A DNA stretch of 64,000 nucleotides from Devosia soli (GCF_000970455.1 NZ_LAJG01000014.1:1-64000), one strand, 5' to 3'; positions 50,744 through 60,765 are shown, numbered from the stretch's first letter. The notes: generated from the letters alone by a model not told the origin. A program made the numbers and translations.

Positions 50744-52852
50744 GTGTCGCGTCCAGAATCTCTTCAGCCGCTCTTTCGCTCGCTTCACACCATCAAGGGT
50801 GTGGGTGACAAGCTCGCCGCCCTGCTCACCCGGTTCTTCGGCGCGCCCGACGGGCAGGAAGCGATCGTCCTCGACATCCTGATGCATATGCCATCCGGCG
50901 TCGTCGATCGGCGGCGGCAAGTTGGCATTGCCGAGGCCTATCTCAACCAGATCGTCACGCTAAAACTCCACATCGACCGCCATCAGCCGCCTCCGCGGGG
51001 GCGCGAACACATCCCTCATCGGGTTTTTGCCCATGATGAAAGCGGCGACATCAGCCTCGTCTTCTTCCGCGCCCAGGGCGGATGGGTGGAAAAGGCGCTG
51101 CCGGTGGGTGAAGAGCGCTACGTTTCGGGCCAGATCGGATTCTTCAATGGCGAGAAGCAGATCACTCACCCCGACTACATCGTCGAGCCGGACAAATTCG
51201 CCACGCTGCCGCTTGTCGAACCGGTCTATCCGCTCACCAATGGCTTGAGCTCAAAGGCTCTCGCAAAACTTGTGCGCCAGGCCGTTGAAGCCGTTCCGGC
51301 TCTGCCGGAATGGATCGACGTCGAAACCATCAGGCAACGCAAATGGCCAACCTTCGCGGAAGCCATGCGGATGGTGCATCTGCCGGACAATCCCGGCGAG
51401 GCCGAGCTCTGGGCCCCTGCCCGTCAGCGCCTCGCCTATGACGAATACCTCGCCGGCCAAATCACCCTCCAGCTGCTCCGATCGTCCATGGTGTCAGATG
51501 CAGGCGTAGCGCGGCAATTCACTGGGCAGATCACCGCAAAGGTTACCCGTGCGTTACCCTTCAGCTTAACCGAGGGGCAGAACCGGGCACTTGAAGAAAT
51601 CCGTGCCGACCTCGCGGCGCCCGAACGCATGTCGCGCCTCCTCCAGGGCGATGTGGGCTCGGGCAAAACCGTGGTCGCACTGATGGCCATGGCTGCCATG
51701 GCCGAATCCGGCGCTCAATCTGCCCTGATGGCGCCGACGGAACTGTTAGCCTCGCAGCATTTCAAAACCATCAAGCCGATCTGCGACGCGGCTGGGCTCG
51801 GCTGTGCGCTTCTGACCGGCAAGATGCCTGCTGCTGAGCGCCGCGCCATTCTGGCCGGTATCGCTAACGGCACGACCACCATCGCCGTCGGCACGCACGC
51901 CCTCTTTCAGTCCGGCATCGAATTTCAAAATCTTGGCCTGACGGTCGTTGACGAACAACACCGTTTCGGCGTCCACCAGCGTCTGGCGCTTTCTGAAAAG
52001 GGCCGGCACACCGACCTTCTCGTCATGACCGCCACGCCAATCCCGCGCACGCTCGTCCTTACCCATTTCGGCGACATGGCCGTCAGCGTGCTTCGCGAAA
52101 AGCCGCGCGGACGCCAGCCGATCGATACGGCAGTACTCTCCATCGGGGATTATGCCCGTGTCATCTCACGACTCCAGGCGCGGCTCACCGAAGGCGCGCA
52201 GGCCTATTGGGTCTGCCCCCTGGTCGAGGAAAGCGAAACGCTGGAGGTAGTATCGGCTGAAGACCGCTTTGCCGAACTCCAGAAGATTTTCGGCTCCGAC
52301 GTCGCGCTCGTCCACGGCCGCATGTCGGCCGCCGCCAAGCAGGACGTGATGGCGCGCTTCAAGGCCAGCGAAATCAAACTGCTGGTCGCCACCACCGTCA
52401 TCGAGGTCGGCGTGGACGTACCCAACGCCACCATCATGATCATCGAACACGCTGAGCGCTTCGGCCTTGCCCAGCTCCACCAACTGCGCGGACGCGTCGG
52501 GCGCGGCACACAGCGCTCGGCCTGTCTCTTGCTCTATAAGGACCCATTGAGCGAGACGGCGCAGGCGCGCCTCGAAACCATTAAGTCCACCGAAGACGGT
52601 TTCGAAATCGCCGAGCGCGATCTCGAGCTGCGCGGTCAGGGCGACATTTTGGGCACCCGCCAATCCGGGATGCCCGGCTATCGCCTCGCCGTCCCTGACG
52701 TCCACCGCCACCTCCTCGAATTCGCCCACGACGACGCCAAGGCGCTTATGCAGCGGAACCCGGCGCTAACCGGCGACGAAGGCGAAGCCGCGCGGACGCT
52801 CTTGTATTTGTTCCGGAAAGACCTGGCGATCCCCCTGATCAGAGCAGGCTAA
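50744..52852 (+). CDS. recG: ATP-dependent DNA helicase RecG
   Basis: 702 residues from the GTG at 50744, preceded by AAGGAGAAG. The N-terminal wedge/OB domain (VTLKLHIDRHQPPPRGREHIPHRV) is followed by the helicase: Walker A LLQGDVGSGKTVVALMAM near residue 300, VVDEQHRFGVHQR near 403, ATTVIEVGVDVPNATIM and LRGRVGRGTQRSACLLLY. RecG remodels stalled forks and Holliday junctions. It is divergent from the small membrane protein/sdhE/mfd genes and convergent with glmS. Confidence 0.96.
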   Translation: MSRPESLQPLFRSLHTIKGVGDKLAALLTRFFGAPDGQEAIVLDILMHMPSGVVDRRRQVGIAEAYLNQIVTLKLHIDRHQPPPRGREHIPHRVFAHDESGDISLVFFRAQGGWVEKALPVGEERYVSGQIGFFNGEKQITHPDYIVEPDKFATLPLVEPVYPLTNGLSSKALAKLVRQAVEAVPALPEWIDVETIRQRKWPTFAEAMRMVHLPDNPGEAELWAPARQRLAYDEYLAGQITLQLLRSSMVSDAGVARQFTGQITAKVTRALPFSLTEGQNRALEEIRADLAAPERMSRLLQGDVGSGKTVVALMAMAAMAESGAQSALMAPTELLASQHFKTIKPICDAAGLGCALLTGKMPAAERRAILAGIANGTTTIAVGTHALFQSGIEFQNLGLTVVDEQHRFGVHQRLALSEKGRHTDLLVMTATPIPRTLVLTHFGDMAVSVLREKPRGRQPIDTAVLSIGDYARVISRLQARLTEGAQAYWVCPLVEESETLEVVSAEDRFAELQKIFGSDVALVHGRMSAAAKQDVMARFKASEIKLLVATTVIEVGVDVPNATIMIIEHAERFGLAQLHQLRGRVGRGTQRSACLLLYKDPLSETAQARLETIKSTEDGFEIAERDLELRGQGDILGTRQSGMPGYRLAVPDVHRHLLEFAHDDAKALMQRNPALTGDEGEAARTLLYLFRKDLAIPLIRAG

Positions 52853-52879
52853 ATCGCCCCACCCGCCGCTCCATCGTCA

Positions 52880-52900
52880 CCACCGGACTTTTCCCGGTGG
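52880..52900. terminator. Hairpin between convergent recG and glmS
   Basis: CCACCGG and CCGGTGG form a 7-bp stem with loop ACTTTTC, 27 bases after the recG stop. No long T-run follows, so its efficiency is uncertain. Confidence 0.5.
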
Positions 52901-52922
52901 CCCACGCCTCCCCGCGATGGAT

Positions 52923-52941
52923 TGCCGGGACAAGCCCGGCA
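52923..52941. repeat. REP-like palindrome
   Basis: TGCCGGG-ACAAG-CCCGGCA within ATTGCCGGGACAAGCCCGGC, a form common as an intergenic palindromic repeat in this group of bacteria. It lies between recG and glmS, 22 bases after the other hairpin. Confidence 0.55.
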
Positions 52942-52970
52942 CTGACGCAGACTTGGAGAATGCGGGCTCG

Positions 52971-54797
52971 TCACTCCACCGTCACCGACTTCGCCAGATT
53001 GCGCGGCTGATCTACGTCCGTGCCCATGAACACCGCCGTATGATAGGCCAGCAACTGGACCGGGATCGTTGCCAATATAGGGGCAACAAACGGATGCACG
53101 TGCGGGATTTCGATGATGTCGGCGACGCCGTGGCCGACGGTCCTGGCGCCTTCGGCATCGGTGATCAGAATGATCTTGCCGCCGCGCGCCGCCACTTCCT
53201 GCATGTTGCTGAGCGTCTTGTCGACGAGCTCGTCCGAGGGGGCGACGACGATCACCGGCATGGCTTCGTCCACCAAGGCGATCGGCCCATGCTTCAATTC
53301 ACCGGCGGCATAGCCCTCGGCATGGATATAGCTGATTTCCTTGAGCTTCAGCGCACCTTCCATGGCGATCGGGAACATCGGGCCGCGGCCGAGATAGAGC
53401 ACGTCCTTGGCCTTCGAGAGGCGCTTGGAAATCTCGATGATCTGGCCTTCGGAGCGGAGCGCGGTCGATACCGCAGATGGCAAGGCTGTCAGGGCCCGCA
53501 CGAGTTCCGTTTCCAGCTCCGCGCTCACCACGCCCCGCGCGCGCCCCGCGGCTACGGCCAGGCTTGCCAAGGAGGTTAGCTGCGCCGTCAAAGCCTTGGT
53601 CGAGGCGACACCAATTTCCGGCCCGCAGAGGATCGGGAAGACGACGCCGGATTCGCGCGCGATGGTCGATTCCAGCGTGTTGACGAGGCTTGCCACATGC
53701 TGGCCCTGGCTGGCGCAATAGCGCAGCGCCGCCAGAGTGTCCGCGGTCTCGCCCGATTGCGAGATGAAGAGCGACAGACCGTTCTTGTCGAGCGGCGGCT
53801 CGCGATAGCGAAATTCGCTCGCCACATCGATATCGACTGGCAAACGCGCATAGCGCTCGAACCAGTACTTTGCGACCGCGCCGGCGTAATAAGCCGTGCC
53901 GCAGGCACTCATGGTTAGGCGCGAAAGATCGGCAAAATCGAATGGCAGGTTTTCGCGGATCGCAACTTTCTCTGCGCCCATGTCAACATAGTGGCTGAGG
54001 GTATGCGAGATGGTTTCCGGCTGCTCGTAGATTTCCTTGGCCATGAAGTGGCGATGGTTGCCCTTATCGACCAGAAGCGCCGAGGCCTGCGAGAGCATCT
54101 GCTCGCGCTGCACGATGGCGTCCTTGCCATCGCGGATGGTGACGCCCGAGGGGGTAATCACTGCCCAGTCGCCATCCTCGAGATAGGTGAGGCGCGAGGT
54201 GAACGGCGCGAGCGCCATGGCGTCTGAACCGAGGTACATTTCCGTTGCACCATAGCCGACAGCGAGCGGCGCGCCATGGCGGGCAGCAATCAGCAGATTG
54301 GTCTCGCCCCGGAACATGAAAGCCAGCGCAAAAGCGCCTTTCAGCTTTTTCAGCGTGCGCGCAACGGCCAGTTCGGGATCGGCTCCATTGGCCAGCTCGC
54401 GGCTGACCCAAAGCGCCACGGATTCCGTGTCCGTCTGTGTTTGCGGCAGGTAGCCATCCTGCGCCAGATCGGCGAGTAGCTCGCGAAAATTCTCGATGAT
54501 GCCATTGTGGACTACCGCGACGCGGTCGGTGGCATGCGGATGGGCGTTGGTTTCGGTCGGCGCGCCATGCGTCGCCCAGCGTGTGTGGCCGATGCCGATA
54601 TGACCCGAGAGCGGCTCCATACCAAGCTTGGTCGCAAGATTGCCGAGCTTGCCTTCAGCCCGTCGCCGCGCGATGGAGCCACCTTCGAGCGTTGCCACAC
54701 CCGCACTGTCATAACCGCGATATTCGAGGCGCTTCAGCGCGTCGACGAGGCGACCAGCAACCGGTTCGACGCCAACGATACCAACAATGCCGCACAT
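52971..54797 (-). CDS. glmS: Glutamine-fructose-6-phosphate aminotransferase GlmS
   Basis: 608 residues from the ATG at 54797 (MCGIVGIVG), so that Cys2 is the nucleophile of the N-terminal glutaminase domain. The RLEYRGYDSAG and HTRWATHG motifs follow. The C-terminal half holds two SIS isomerase domains (SACGTAYYAGAVAKYWFE, ISQSGETADTLAALR, YIHAEGYAAGELKHGPIAL). It makes glucosamine-6-phosphate for cell wall and lipopolysaccharide. It starts 1 base after the glmU stop, so translation is coupled. No ribozyme-like leader was seen. Confidence 0.96.
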   Translation of the reverse strand: MCGIVGIVGVEPVAGRLVDALKRLEYRGYDSAGVATLEGGSIARRRAEGKLGNLATKLGMEPLSGHIGIGHTRWATHGAPTETNAHPHATDRVAVVHNGIIENFRELLADLAQDGYLPQTQTDTESVALWVSRELANGADPELAVARTLKKLKGAFALAFMFRGETNLLIAARHGAPLAVGYGATEMYLGSDAMALAPFTSRLTYLEDGDWAVITPSGVTIRDGKDAIVQREQMLSQASALLVDKGNHRHFMAKEIYEQPETISHTLSHYVDMGAEKVAIRENLPFDFADLSRLTMSACGTAYYAGAVAKYWFERYARLPVDIDVASEFRYREPPLDKNGLSLFISQSGETADTLAALRYCASQGQHVASLVNTLESTIARESGVVFPILCGPEIGVASTKALTAQLTSLASLAVAAGRARGVVSAELETELVRALTALPSAVSTALRSEGQIIEISKRLSKAKDVLYLGRGPMFPIAMEGALKLKEISYIHAEGYAAGELKHGPIALVDEAMPVIVVAPSDELVDKTLSNMQEVAARGGKIILITDAEGARTVGHGVADIIEIPHVHPFVAPILATIPVQLLAYHTAVFMGTDVDQPRNLAKSVTVE

Positions 54798-54798
54798 T

Positions 54799-56160
54799 TT
54801 ACTTTCCCTTCGCCGCTTGCTGGGCTGCCTTTTTGGCGAGCGCCTTTTCGCGCAGTTTGGGCGCATAGCCCGGCTTGTTTTCCTGCCTTGCCCGGCCAAA
54901 GGCGAGCGCATCATCCGGCACATCCTCGGTGATGACGCTGCCTGAAGCGGTATAGGCACCGTTACCGATCCGCACGGGCGCCACCAGCGAGGCGTGCGAG
55001 CCGATAAAGGCATTGTCGCCGATAATGGTCTTGTCTTTGTTTACGCCATCATAATTACAGGTGATCGTGCCCGCGCCGATATTGGTCTTTGAGCCGATTT
55101 CGGCATCGCCAAGGTAGCTCAGGTGACCCGCCTTGGTCCCTGCGCCAATCTTCGATTTTTTGACTTCGACGAAATTGCCTAGATGCACGTCCGGGCCAAG
55201 CTCTGCGCCGCCACGAATCCGTGCAAAAGGACCGATGGTTGCCCCCTCCCCGATCACCGCGTCCTCGATGTCGCAGAAGGCCCGGATTTCGACGTTGTCA
55301 GCGATTTTCACGCCGGGCCCGAAGACGACATTCGGAAAAATCGTCACGTCGCGCCCGATCTCGGTATCCCAGGAAAAGAAAACGCTCTTTGGGTCCCTCA
55401 GCGTCGCCCCGTTTTCCATGGCTTCATTACGCTTGAACTCCTGGAACGTCGCCTCGGCTTCGGCAAGCTTGATCCTGTTATCGACACCAACCAGTTCACC
55501 AGCGTCGGCTTCGATGAAATCGACCTTCCGGGAGTCCCCGGCAGCGATTTCGACCGCATCGGTCAGATAGTATTCGCCCTTGGCGTTCTTGTTGCCGATA
55601 CGGTCGATTACCGAACGCAGCACGTCACCGCGAAACCCCATAATGCCAGAGTTGCAGAGCCCGATCTGCCGTTCTTCCTCGGTCGCGTCCTTGTGCTCGC
55701 GGATAGCGAAAATCTGCCCGTCCCTGGTCAGCAGCCGCCCATAGCCCGTCGGGTTTTGCGGACGGAAACCGACAACCACCATATCGGCGCCACTATCGAG
55801 CTTCTCGACAATTCTTGCAATCGTTTCGCTGGTGATGAGTGGATTGTCGGCATAAAGCACCAGAACATGGCCCTTTGCCGCCTCAAAAGCCGCCCGTGCC
55901 TGCTGCACAGCATGAGCCGTTCCGAGCCGGTCCAGCTGCTTGGAAATATGCGCGCCCGCCTCGAACCGCGTGACGGCAGCCTCCACGGCCTCATGGTTCG
56001 GTCCCACCACAACGGCGATCGTCGCGCCCGCAGCCTTGGCCGTCCGCAGCACGTGGCTCACAACTGGCAAGCCCCCCACGGGGTGCAAAACCTTGGGCAC
56101 GGCCGATTTCATGCGCGTGCCTTCGCCCGCGGCGAGAATGATGGACAGCAGTTCAGTCAT
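54799..56160 (-). CDS. glmU: Bifunctional GlcNAc-1-P uridyltransferase/acetyltransferase GlmU
   Basis: 453 residues from the ATG at 56160. The pyrophosphorylase motif LSIILAAGEGTRMKSAVPKV is at the N-terminus, ADNPLITSETI and NSGIMGFRGDVL follow, and the C-terminal left-handed beta helix of hexapeptide repeats (IGPFARIRGGAELG, IGSKTNIGAGTITCNYDGVNK) carries the acetyltransferase. It catalyses the last steps to UDP-GlcNAc. It precedes glmS as a two-gene operon. Confidence 0.96.
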   Translation of the reverse strand: MTELLSIILAAGEGTRMKSAVPKVLHPVGGLPVVSHVLRTAKAAGATIAVVVGPNHEAVEAAVTRFEAGAHISKQLDRLGTAHAVQQARAAFEAAKGHVLVLYADNPLITSETIARIVEKLDSGADMVVVGFRPQNPTGYGRLLTRDGQIFAIREHKDATEEERQIGLCNSGIMGFRGDVLRSVIDRIGNKNAKGEYYLTDAVEIAAGDSRKVDFIEADAGELVGVDNRIKLAEAEATFQEFKRNEAMENGATLRDPKSVFFSWDTEIGRDVTIFPNVVFGPGVKIADNVEIRAFCDIEDAVIGEGATIGPFARIRGGAELGPDVHLGNFVEVKKSKIGAGTKAGHLSYLGDAEIGSKTNIGAGTITCNYDGVNKDKTIIGDNAFIGSHASLVAPVRIGNGAYTASGSVITEDVPDDALAFGRARQENKPGYAPKLREKALAKKAAQQAAKGK

Positions 56161-56301
56161 TGGGCCACTCCACTCGCTGCGTTCATCCCAGCGCTTTGCC
56201 ACAAATATATGGCGGCCGTCATTGGTGAATAGATAACCAATGCCACAGTTTAATAGCGGCGTGTAATGCCCTTGATTCGAAGGGTTGTCGAGGATCGGTA
56301 A

Positions 56302-57063
56302 GTGGCGCCAAAAGAAGAAGAGTTCCGGCAAACGGACGTGACCGCCTGGGGCATCGCCGCGCTCGTCTGCGCCGGCGTGGCTGTCGTGGCGGCCAATGTT
56401 TCCAGTCTTATTCCATCCAGCGTCCTCACGGCGCTGCATGTGCCCAGGAACGATACGGTGTCGATGGCTCAGCTCCGCCAGCAGGTCATGGAACTGCGCA
56501 CCGAAACCGCCCAGCTTCGCCGCCAGAATGAAATTCTCACCACCCGCTTTTCGCTTCAGGAGCAGACGGGCAACGAGGTGATCCGCCGCGTCCGCGCGCT
56601 CGAAGTCTCGATGCCGAACGTTCAGGAATTGCGGCCCACTGCGGCGAACATCGATCGGTCGGTCACCACAGCCTCGATCGGCCAGAAATTTGACGCCGAC
56701 GGCGGAACGGTCGTCGTGCGCCATTCGCCAATGCCCGAAAACATCACCCAGCCCCTCCCCGCGGCCATTGAGCCGACCGTGGTTTCCGCGTCCGGCGCCG
56801 AGGTGGGCTATGGCGTGGCAATCGGCCCGGGTTTCGGCGCCGGCAAGGGTAAGGCGCAATGGCGGGACCTCGAAGTGCGCCTCGGTTCAATGCTCATGGA
56901 CATGGATCCGCTTCTTGCCGACGACGCCAATGCCGGCAACCAGCGGCTCGTGCTAGGGCCGCTCCAGCAAATGGCGGAAGCCAGAGACTTCTGCCAACGG
57001 CTTGAGCAGATGGAGATCGCCTGCACGCCGACCGTCTATTCGGGAACCCCGCTGACGCCTTGA
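56302..57063 (+). CDS. Membrane-anchored coiled-coil protein, function unknown
   Basis: 253 residues with a GTG start. One N-terminal transmembrane helix (WGIAALVCAGVAVVAANVSSLI), then a coiled coil (QLRQQVMELRTETAQLRRQNEIL), a low-complexity proline/alanine part and a C-terminal region (NQRLVLGPLQQMAEARDFCQRLEQMEIACTPTVYSG) resembling a SPOR-like fold with two cysteines. If so it would sit in the periplasm and may bind peptidoglycan. It is divergent from glmU and ends before tRNA-Lys. Confidence 0.7.
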   Translation: MAPKEEEFRQTDVTAWGIAALVCAGVAVVAANVSSLIPSSVLTALHVPRNDTVSMAQLRQQVMELRTETAQLRRQNEILTTRFSLQEQTGNEVIRRVRALEVSMPNVQELRPTAANIDRSVTTASIGQKFDADGGTVVVRHSPMPENITQPLPAAIEPTVVSASGAEVGYGVAIGPGFGAGKGKAQWRDLEVRLGSMLMDMDPLLADDANAGNQRLVLGPLQQMAEARDFCQRLEQMEIACTPTVYSGTPLTP

Positions 57064-57169
57064 GCGTCTCTCCACTGCTGCGCTGGCATGCCGGCGCATT
57101 ATCGGTTGACTCCGAGACGTTCCTGACTATTTTCCGCGCCAACGCCGCAGGGCGTTCCGCAAGATCGAT

Positions 57170-57244
57170 GCGCCGGTAGCTCAGTGGTAGAGCATTCGAC
57201 TTTTAATCGAATGGTCGAGGGTTCGAACCCCTCCCGGCGTACCA
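57170..57244 (+). tRNA. tRNA-Lys(TTT)
   Basis: 75 nt. The acceptor GCGCCGG pairs with CCGGCGT (one G-U), D arm GCTCAGTGGTAGAGC, anticodon loop CTTTTAA (anticodon TTT) on a TTCGA/TCGAA stem, T arm GAGGGTTCGAACCCCTC, and encoded ACCA. Confidence 0.95.
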
Positions 57245-57257
57245 CTCTCCCAAATGA

Positions 57258-58982
57258 TCAGCCGACGAGCCCCAGCTGCTGGGCCGAGTGAAGCTGCGCA
57301 TAAACGCCGCTCTTGGCCAAGAGCATCTCGTGCGGCCCCTGCTCGACAATTCCATTCTCGGTCAGGACGACGATGCGATGGGCATGCCGCACGGTGGCGA
57401 GGCGATGCGCGATGATCAGTGTCGTACGGCCGGAAGACAGTTCGTTCAGAGCCTGCTGGATAGCCGCTTCCGTTGCCGTATCGAGCGCCGAAGTCGCTTC
57501 ATCCAGAATGAGGATCGGCGGGTTCTTGAGGAAAATCCGGGCAATCGCCACGCGCTGCTTCTGCCCGCCTGAAAGCTTGACGCCCCGCTCGCCGACGACG
57601 GTGTCGAGCCCAGCGGGCAATCCCGCGATCATTTCTTGGAGCCGCGCCCGGTGCGCCGCTTCAAGGATAGCCTCGTCGGTAGCCCCGAGATCGCCATAAG
57701 CAATGTTCTCGCGCAATGTTCCGCCAAAAAGGAACACGTCCTGCTGAACCACCCCGATCTGCCGTCGCAGGGACGCCTGTGTCATATCCGCAATGTCGAT
57801 CCCATCGATGGTGATCCGGCCGTCGGTTGGATCGTAAAACCGCGGCAGCAACGAACAGAGCGTTGTCTTGCCTGCGCCCGATGGCCCCACGATCGCTATC
57901 GTTTCCCCGGGCGCCACGTCGAGATTGACGTCGCGCAGAATGCTCCGGCCGGCATCGTAAGAAAAGGAAACGTCCTCATAGCGGATGTGCCCGTTGAGCC
58001 GCTGAACCTCGATGGCATCCGGCTTGTCTGCGATATCGGGCTCGGTATCGATCAGCGTCGTAAAGCGCCGGAAACCGGCGATCCCCTTGGGATAGCTTTC
58101 GAGCACCCCGGTAATCTTGTCGATCGGGCGAAGGAACACGTCGACCAGCAGCAGGAAGCTGACAAAACCGCCATAGGTCAGTTCCCCGATCACGACCAGC
58201 CAGGCGCCCGCCAGCATGATCACGAGCTGCACGAGGCGCGTCGACATGAAGGTGATGAGCAGGCTTGCCGTCATGATCCCGTAGGCCTGAAGCTTGGTCT
58301 GTCGATAGGCGAGGTTGTTGCGGTGAAACAGCCCCGACTCGTGGCTCTCATTGGCAAATGCCTTGACCACTCGAATGCCGCCGATCGCGTCTTCCACCCG
58401 CACATTGAAATCCCCGACCCGCCGGAACAGCTCCTGCCAATTTTGTGTCATGCGTGAGCCATAGCGACCGACGAGCCAGCTGATGACCGGCACCAGCGCG
58501 ATGGCGATCATTGCGAGCTTCCAGTTGGTCGCAAACATCAGCGCAAAAGCGCCGATAAAGGTCATGATGGCGATGAAGACGTCTTCCGGCCCGTGATGCG
58601 CCACCTCGCCTACGTCTTCGAGATCCTTGGTGACGTGGGTAATGAGATGCCCCGTCTTGTGGTTATCGAAGAAGCGGAAGCTCAGCTTCTGCATGTGGTC
58701 GAAAGCCTGCCGCCGCATGTCGGTTTCCATCGACACCCCGAGAACATGGCCGAAATAGTTGACCACGGCCTTCAGCCCCGCGCTGACGAGATAAACCGCC
58801 AGGAGGCCGGCACAAGCGGCAAGGATCAGCGAATAATTGGACTGCGGCAGGAGCTTGTCGATGACATAGGCGACGGCCAGCGGGAAGACGAGCTCGAGCA
58901 GCCCCGCGATCACGGCGCAGCCGAAATCGAGGACGAACAGCCCGGTATAGGGGCGATAGTAGGAGTAAAAGCGCTTGAGCAT
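57258..58982 (-). CDS. ABC exporter, fused permease-ATPase (MsbA-like)
   Basis: 574 residues from the ATG at 58982; the frame is open seven codons farther to a TTG. The N-terminal six-helix permease domain starts LKRFYSYYRPYTGLFVLDFG, followed by a nucleotide-binding domain with Walker A VGPSGAGKTTLCSLLPRF, signature VKLSGGQKQRVAIARIFL, Walker B ILILDEATSALD, and H-loop IAHRLATVRHAH. A homodimeric exporter of lipids or drugs is likely; the substrate cannot be read from the sequence. It is convergent with tRNA-Lys. Confidence 0.93.
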   Translation of the reverse strand: MLKRFYSYYRPYTGLFVLDFGCAVIAGLLELVFPLAVAYVIDKLLPQSNYSLILAACAGLLAVYLVSAGLKAVVNYFGHVLGVSMETDMRRQAFDHMQKLSFRFFDNHKTGHLITHVTKDLEDVGEVAHHGPEDVFIAIMTFIGAFALMFATNWKLAMIAIALVPVISWLVGRYGSRMTQNWQELFRRVGDFNVRVEDAIGGIRVVKAFANESHESGLFHRNNLAYRQTKLQAYGIMTASLLITFMSTRLVQLVIMLAGAWLVVIGELTYGGFVSFLLLVDVFLRPIDKITGVLESYPKGIAGFRRFTTLIDTEPDIADKPDAIEVQRLNGHIRYEDVSFSYDAGRSILRDVNLDVAPGETIAIVGPSGAGKTTLCSLLPRFYDPTDGRITIDGIDIADMTQASLRRQIGVVQQDVFLFGGTLRENIAYGDLGATDEAILEAAHRARLQEMIAGLPAGLDTVVGERGVKLSGGQKQRVAIARIFLKNPPILILDEATSALDTATEAAIQQALNELSSGRTTLIIAHRLATVRHAHRIVVLTENGIVEQGPHEMLLAKSGVYAQLHSAQQLGLVG

Positions 58983-59147
58983 GGCAGGTCCATCAAAGGG
59001 CAAATACTGCCGCGATGGTAGGCCGGCAGGAAGCGCCCTAGGGCTTAGTCAGCTTTGGGCGCCGTGGCAACTTGCCCCCATGCACCGTCTTGACCTTGTC
59101 GCATGACTTGGGCATGACCCCGGCACAGTTTTTTTCCTTAGAAGTCC

Positions 59148-59303
59148 ATGCCCACCGGTTGCACCGACATCGATCCTTATGCCGAGCTCGAAAGCCGGGC
59201 GGACGCAGCCGAACTGTCGGACGGGTATCGCCCGCCGGTGGCTGTGCACCGGCGCGCGCCGCGCAGCCGCAAGGGCGATTTTCCCACCGGGCGGCATCGC
59301 TGA
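59148..59303 (+). CDS. Possible small protein (51 aa)
   Basis: An open frame MPTGCTDIDPYAELESRADAAELS ... RRAPRSRKGDFPTGRHR with acidic start and basic end. There is no clear ribosome binding site and no recognised family. Listed because it fills an otherwise empty gap between the ABC exporter and the membrane protein. Confidence 0.3.
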   Translation: MPTGCTDIDPYAELESRADAAELSDGYRPPVAVHRRAPRSRKGDFPTGRHR

Positions 59304-59363
59304 CGGCTGCCAGAATCGCGCTGTCGCCTTAAAGTGCCGGCGAAACCCATTTCAGGAGGCGGC

Positions 59364-59891
59364 GTGTCTCAAGATACAATGGATCTTCTCAAGGTCCTTG
59401 CAGCTGTGCTCCTCGTGTTTGCCGCTTCGACGCTGGCGATGCTCTATGTCATTTATCTGATGGCGCAATATGGCGCGAACCTGCCCATGGTCGGCGCCGT
59501 GCCGCTGACTGCGCCGCCCGAACTCATCCCGCTCCTTGCGCAGAACCAGGTCTTTGCCACTCTGGCCGCCGTCCACGTCACGGCCACCGGCATCGCCCTG
59601 GCGCTGGCCAGCAATACGCTCGATACGGCGCTCCTCATCACCGCCAAGGCGGTGACGGTCGTCATCACTTCGCTGATCGGCTTTGCCGGCGGCCACATGA
59701 TCTACTTGCAACTCAACGAAAACACGCCACTCTCGGCCAGCGGCATTGCTCCGGCGCTGATCGCGTTGGCTGGCTACTTCGCGCTGTCGACGGCGTTGAG
59801 CGTGCCGTCGCTGCGGCAGCTGGGAAATCTGCGGTTTGCAGTCGCCATCGGCCTCGTGCTTCTCGGGCCGCTGCTGCTGGTCTGGCTGTAA
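59364..59891 (+). CDS. Small integral membrane protein, function unknown
   Basis: 175 residues from the GTG at 59364, with AGGAGG a few bases upstream deciding the start. About five transmembrane helices (VLAAVLLVFAASTLAMLYVIYLM, LLITAKAVTVVITSLIGFAGG, IAPALIALAGYFALSTAL, LRFAVAIGLVLLGPLLLVWL) and few charged residues. No motif that points to a transporter or enzyme class. Confidence 0.75.
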   Translation: MSQDTMDLLKVLAAVLLVFAASTLAMLYVIYLMAQYGANLPMVGAVPLTAPPELIPLLAQNQVFATLAAVHVTATGIALALASNTLDTALLITAKAVTVVITSLIGFAGGHMIYLQLNENTPLSASGIAPALIALAGYFALSTALSVPSLRQLGNLRFAVAIGLVLLGPLLLVWL

Positions 59892-59924
59892 CGTCCTAGG
59901 GAGAGCCCCCCAGATCCACCGCCT

Positions 59925-59950
59925 GTCACCCCGGTGAGGGCCGGGATGAC
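59925..59950. repeat. REP-like imperfect palindrome
   Basis: GTCACCCCGG and CCGGGATGAC pair at nine of ten positions around TGAGGG, between two convergent genes. This is the other common palindromic form seen in this window's core half. Confidence 0.55.
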
Positions 59951-60006
59951 ATCGCGTTTGTTATAGCTTCAGTCGGCAACCGAGCTGCCGAATACCCCAA
60001 CTTAAA

Positions 60007-60762
60007 TCAAGCTGCCAGCGTCACCACCAAGGCTCCGCGCGGCGTCGCGACGATCGTGTGTTCATATTGCACGCAAGGCGCCATCGGCTCGGCAATCAAG
60101 GTCCACTCGTCGTCGTCGCTCTTTTGCGCCGCCATCTGCCCACCCATCGAGAGAAACGGCTCAATGGTGAAAACGAGGCCGTTCGAGATCCGCCGGCGCT
60201 CCGAGCGGTCGGGCCACGTCGGGATTTCGCCCGGCTCGTCGTGGAGACTGTCGCCGACGCCATGGCTCGCGAGGTTGCGGATCAACGTATAGCGGCCCTT
60301 TTTCGCCACCTTGCCGATGGCATGTCCGATATCGGCAAAACCCGCGCCGGCCTTGACCGCATTGATCCCGGCCCACATCGCCTTCTTGCCATCGCGGCAC
60401 AGAACGTCGAGCCGAGGGTCGCCCTTGCCCAAGACGTACGACGCGCCGCAATCGGCAAAGACGCCATCAAGCTCTGCCGAAACGTCGATGTTGACGAGAT
60501 CGCCCTCATGCAGGACCCGGTCGCCCGGAATGCCGTGCGCGATTTCCTCGTTCACCGAAATGCAGGTCGTGCCCGGAAAATCATAGGTGAGGATCGGGGC
60601 TGAAACTGCCCCGTGCTCGGCCAGGATTTTGGCGCCGATCTCGTCGAGCTCCAGCGTCGTCATCCCCGGTCGCATCGCCGCCGCCATCGCCTCGCGGGCC
60701 ACGGCACAGATCCGGCCAATGGCCTTGAGCTTTTCGAGCTGCTCGTCAGTGGTAATGGTCAA
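60007..60762 (-). CDS. map: Methionine aminopeptidase type I
   Basis: 251 residues with a TTG start only 3 bases after the pgi stop, so translation is probably coupled. All five metal ligands are in place: D in VNIDVSAELDG and FADCGASY, H in SHGVGDSLHDEPGEIP, E in FTIEPFLSMGG, and E in VQYEHTIVAT. It removes the initiator methionine from nascent proteins. Confidence 0.94.
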   Translation of the reverse strand: MTITTDEQLEKLKAIGRICAVAREAMAAAMRPGMTTLELDEIGAKILAEHGAVSAPILTYDFPGTTCISVNEEIAHGIPGDRVLHEGDLVNIDVSAELDGVFADCGASYVLGKGDPRLDVLCRDGKKAMWAGINAVKAGAGFADIGHAIGKVAKKGRYTLIRNLASHGVGDSLHDEPGEIPTWPDRSERRRISNGLVFTIEPFLSMGGQMAAQKSDDDEWTLIAEPMAPCVQYEHTIVATPRGALVVTLAA

Positions 60763-60765
60763 TGG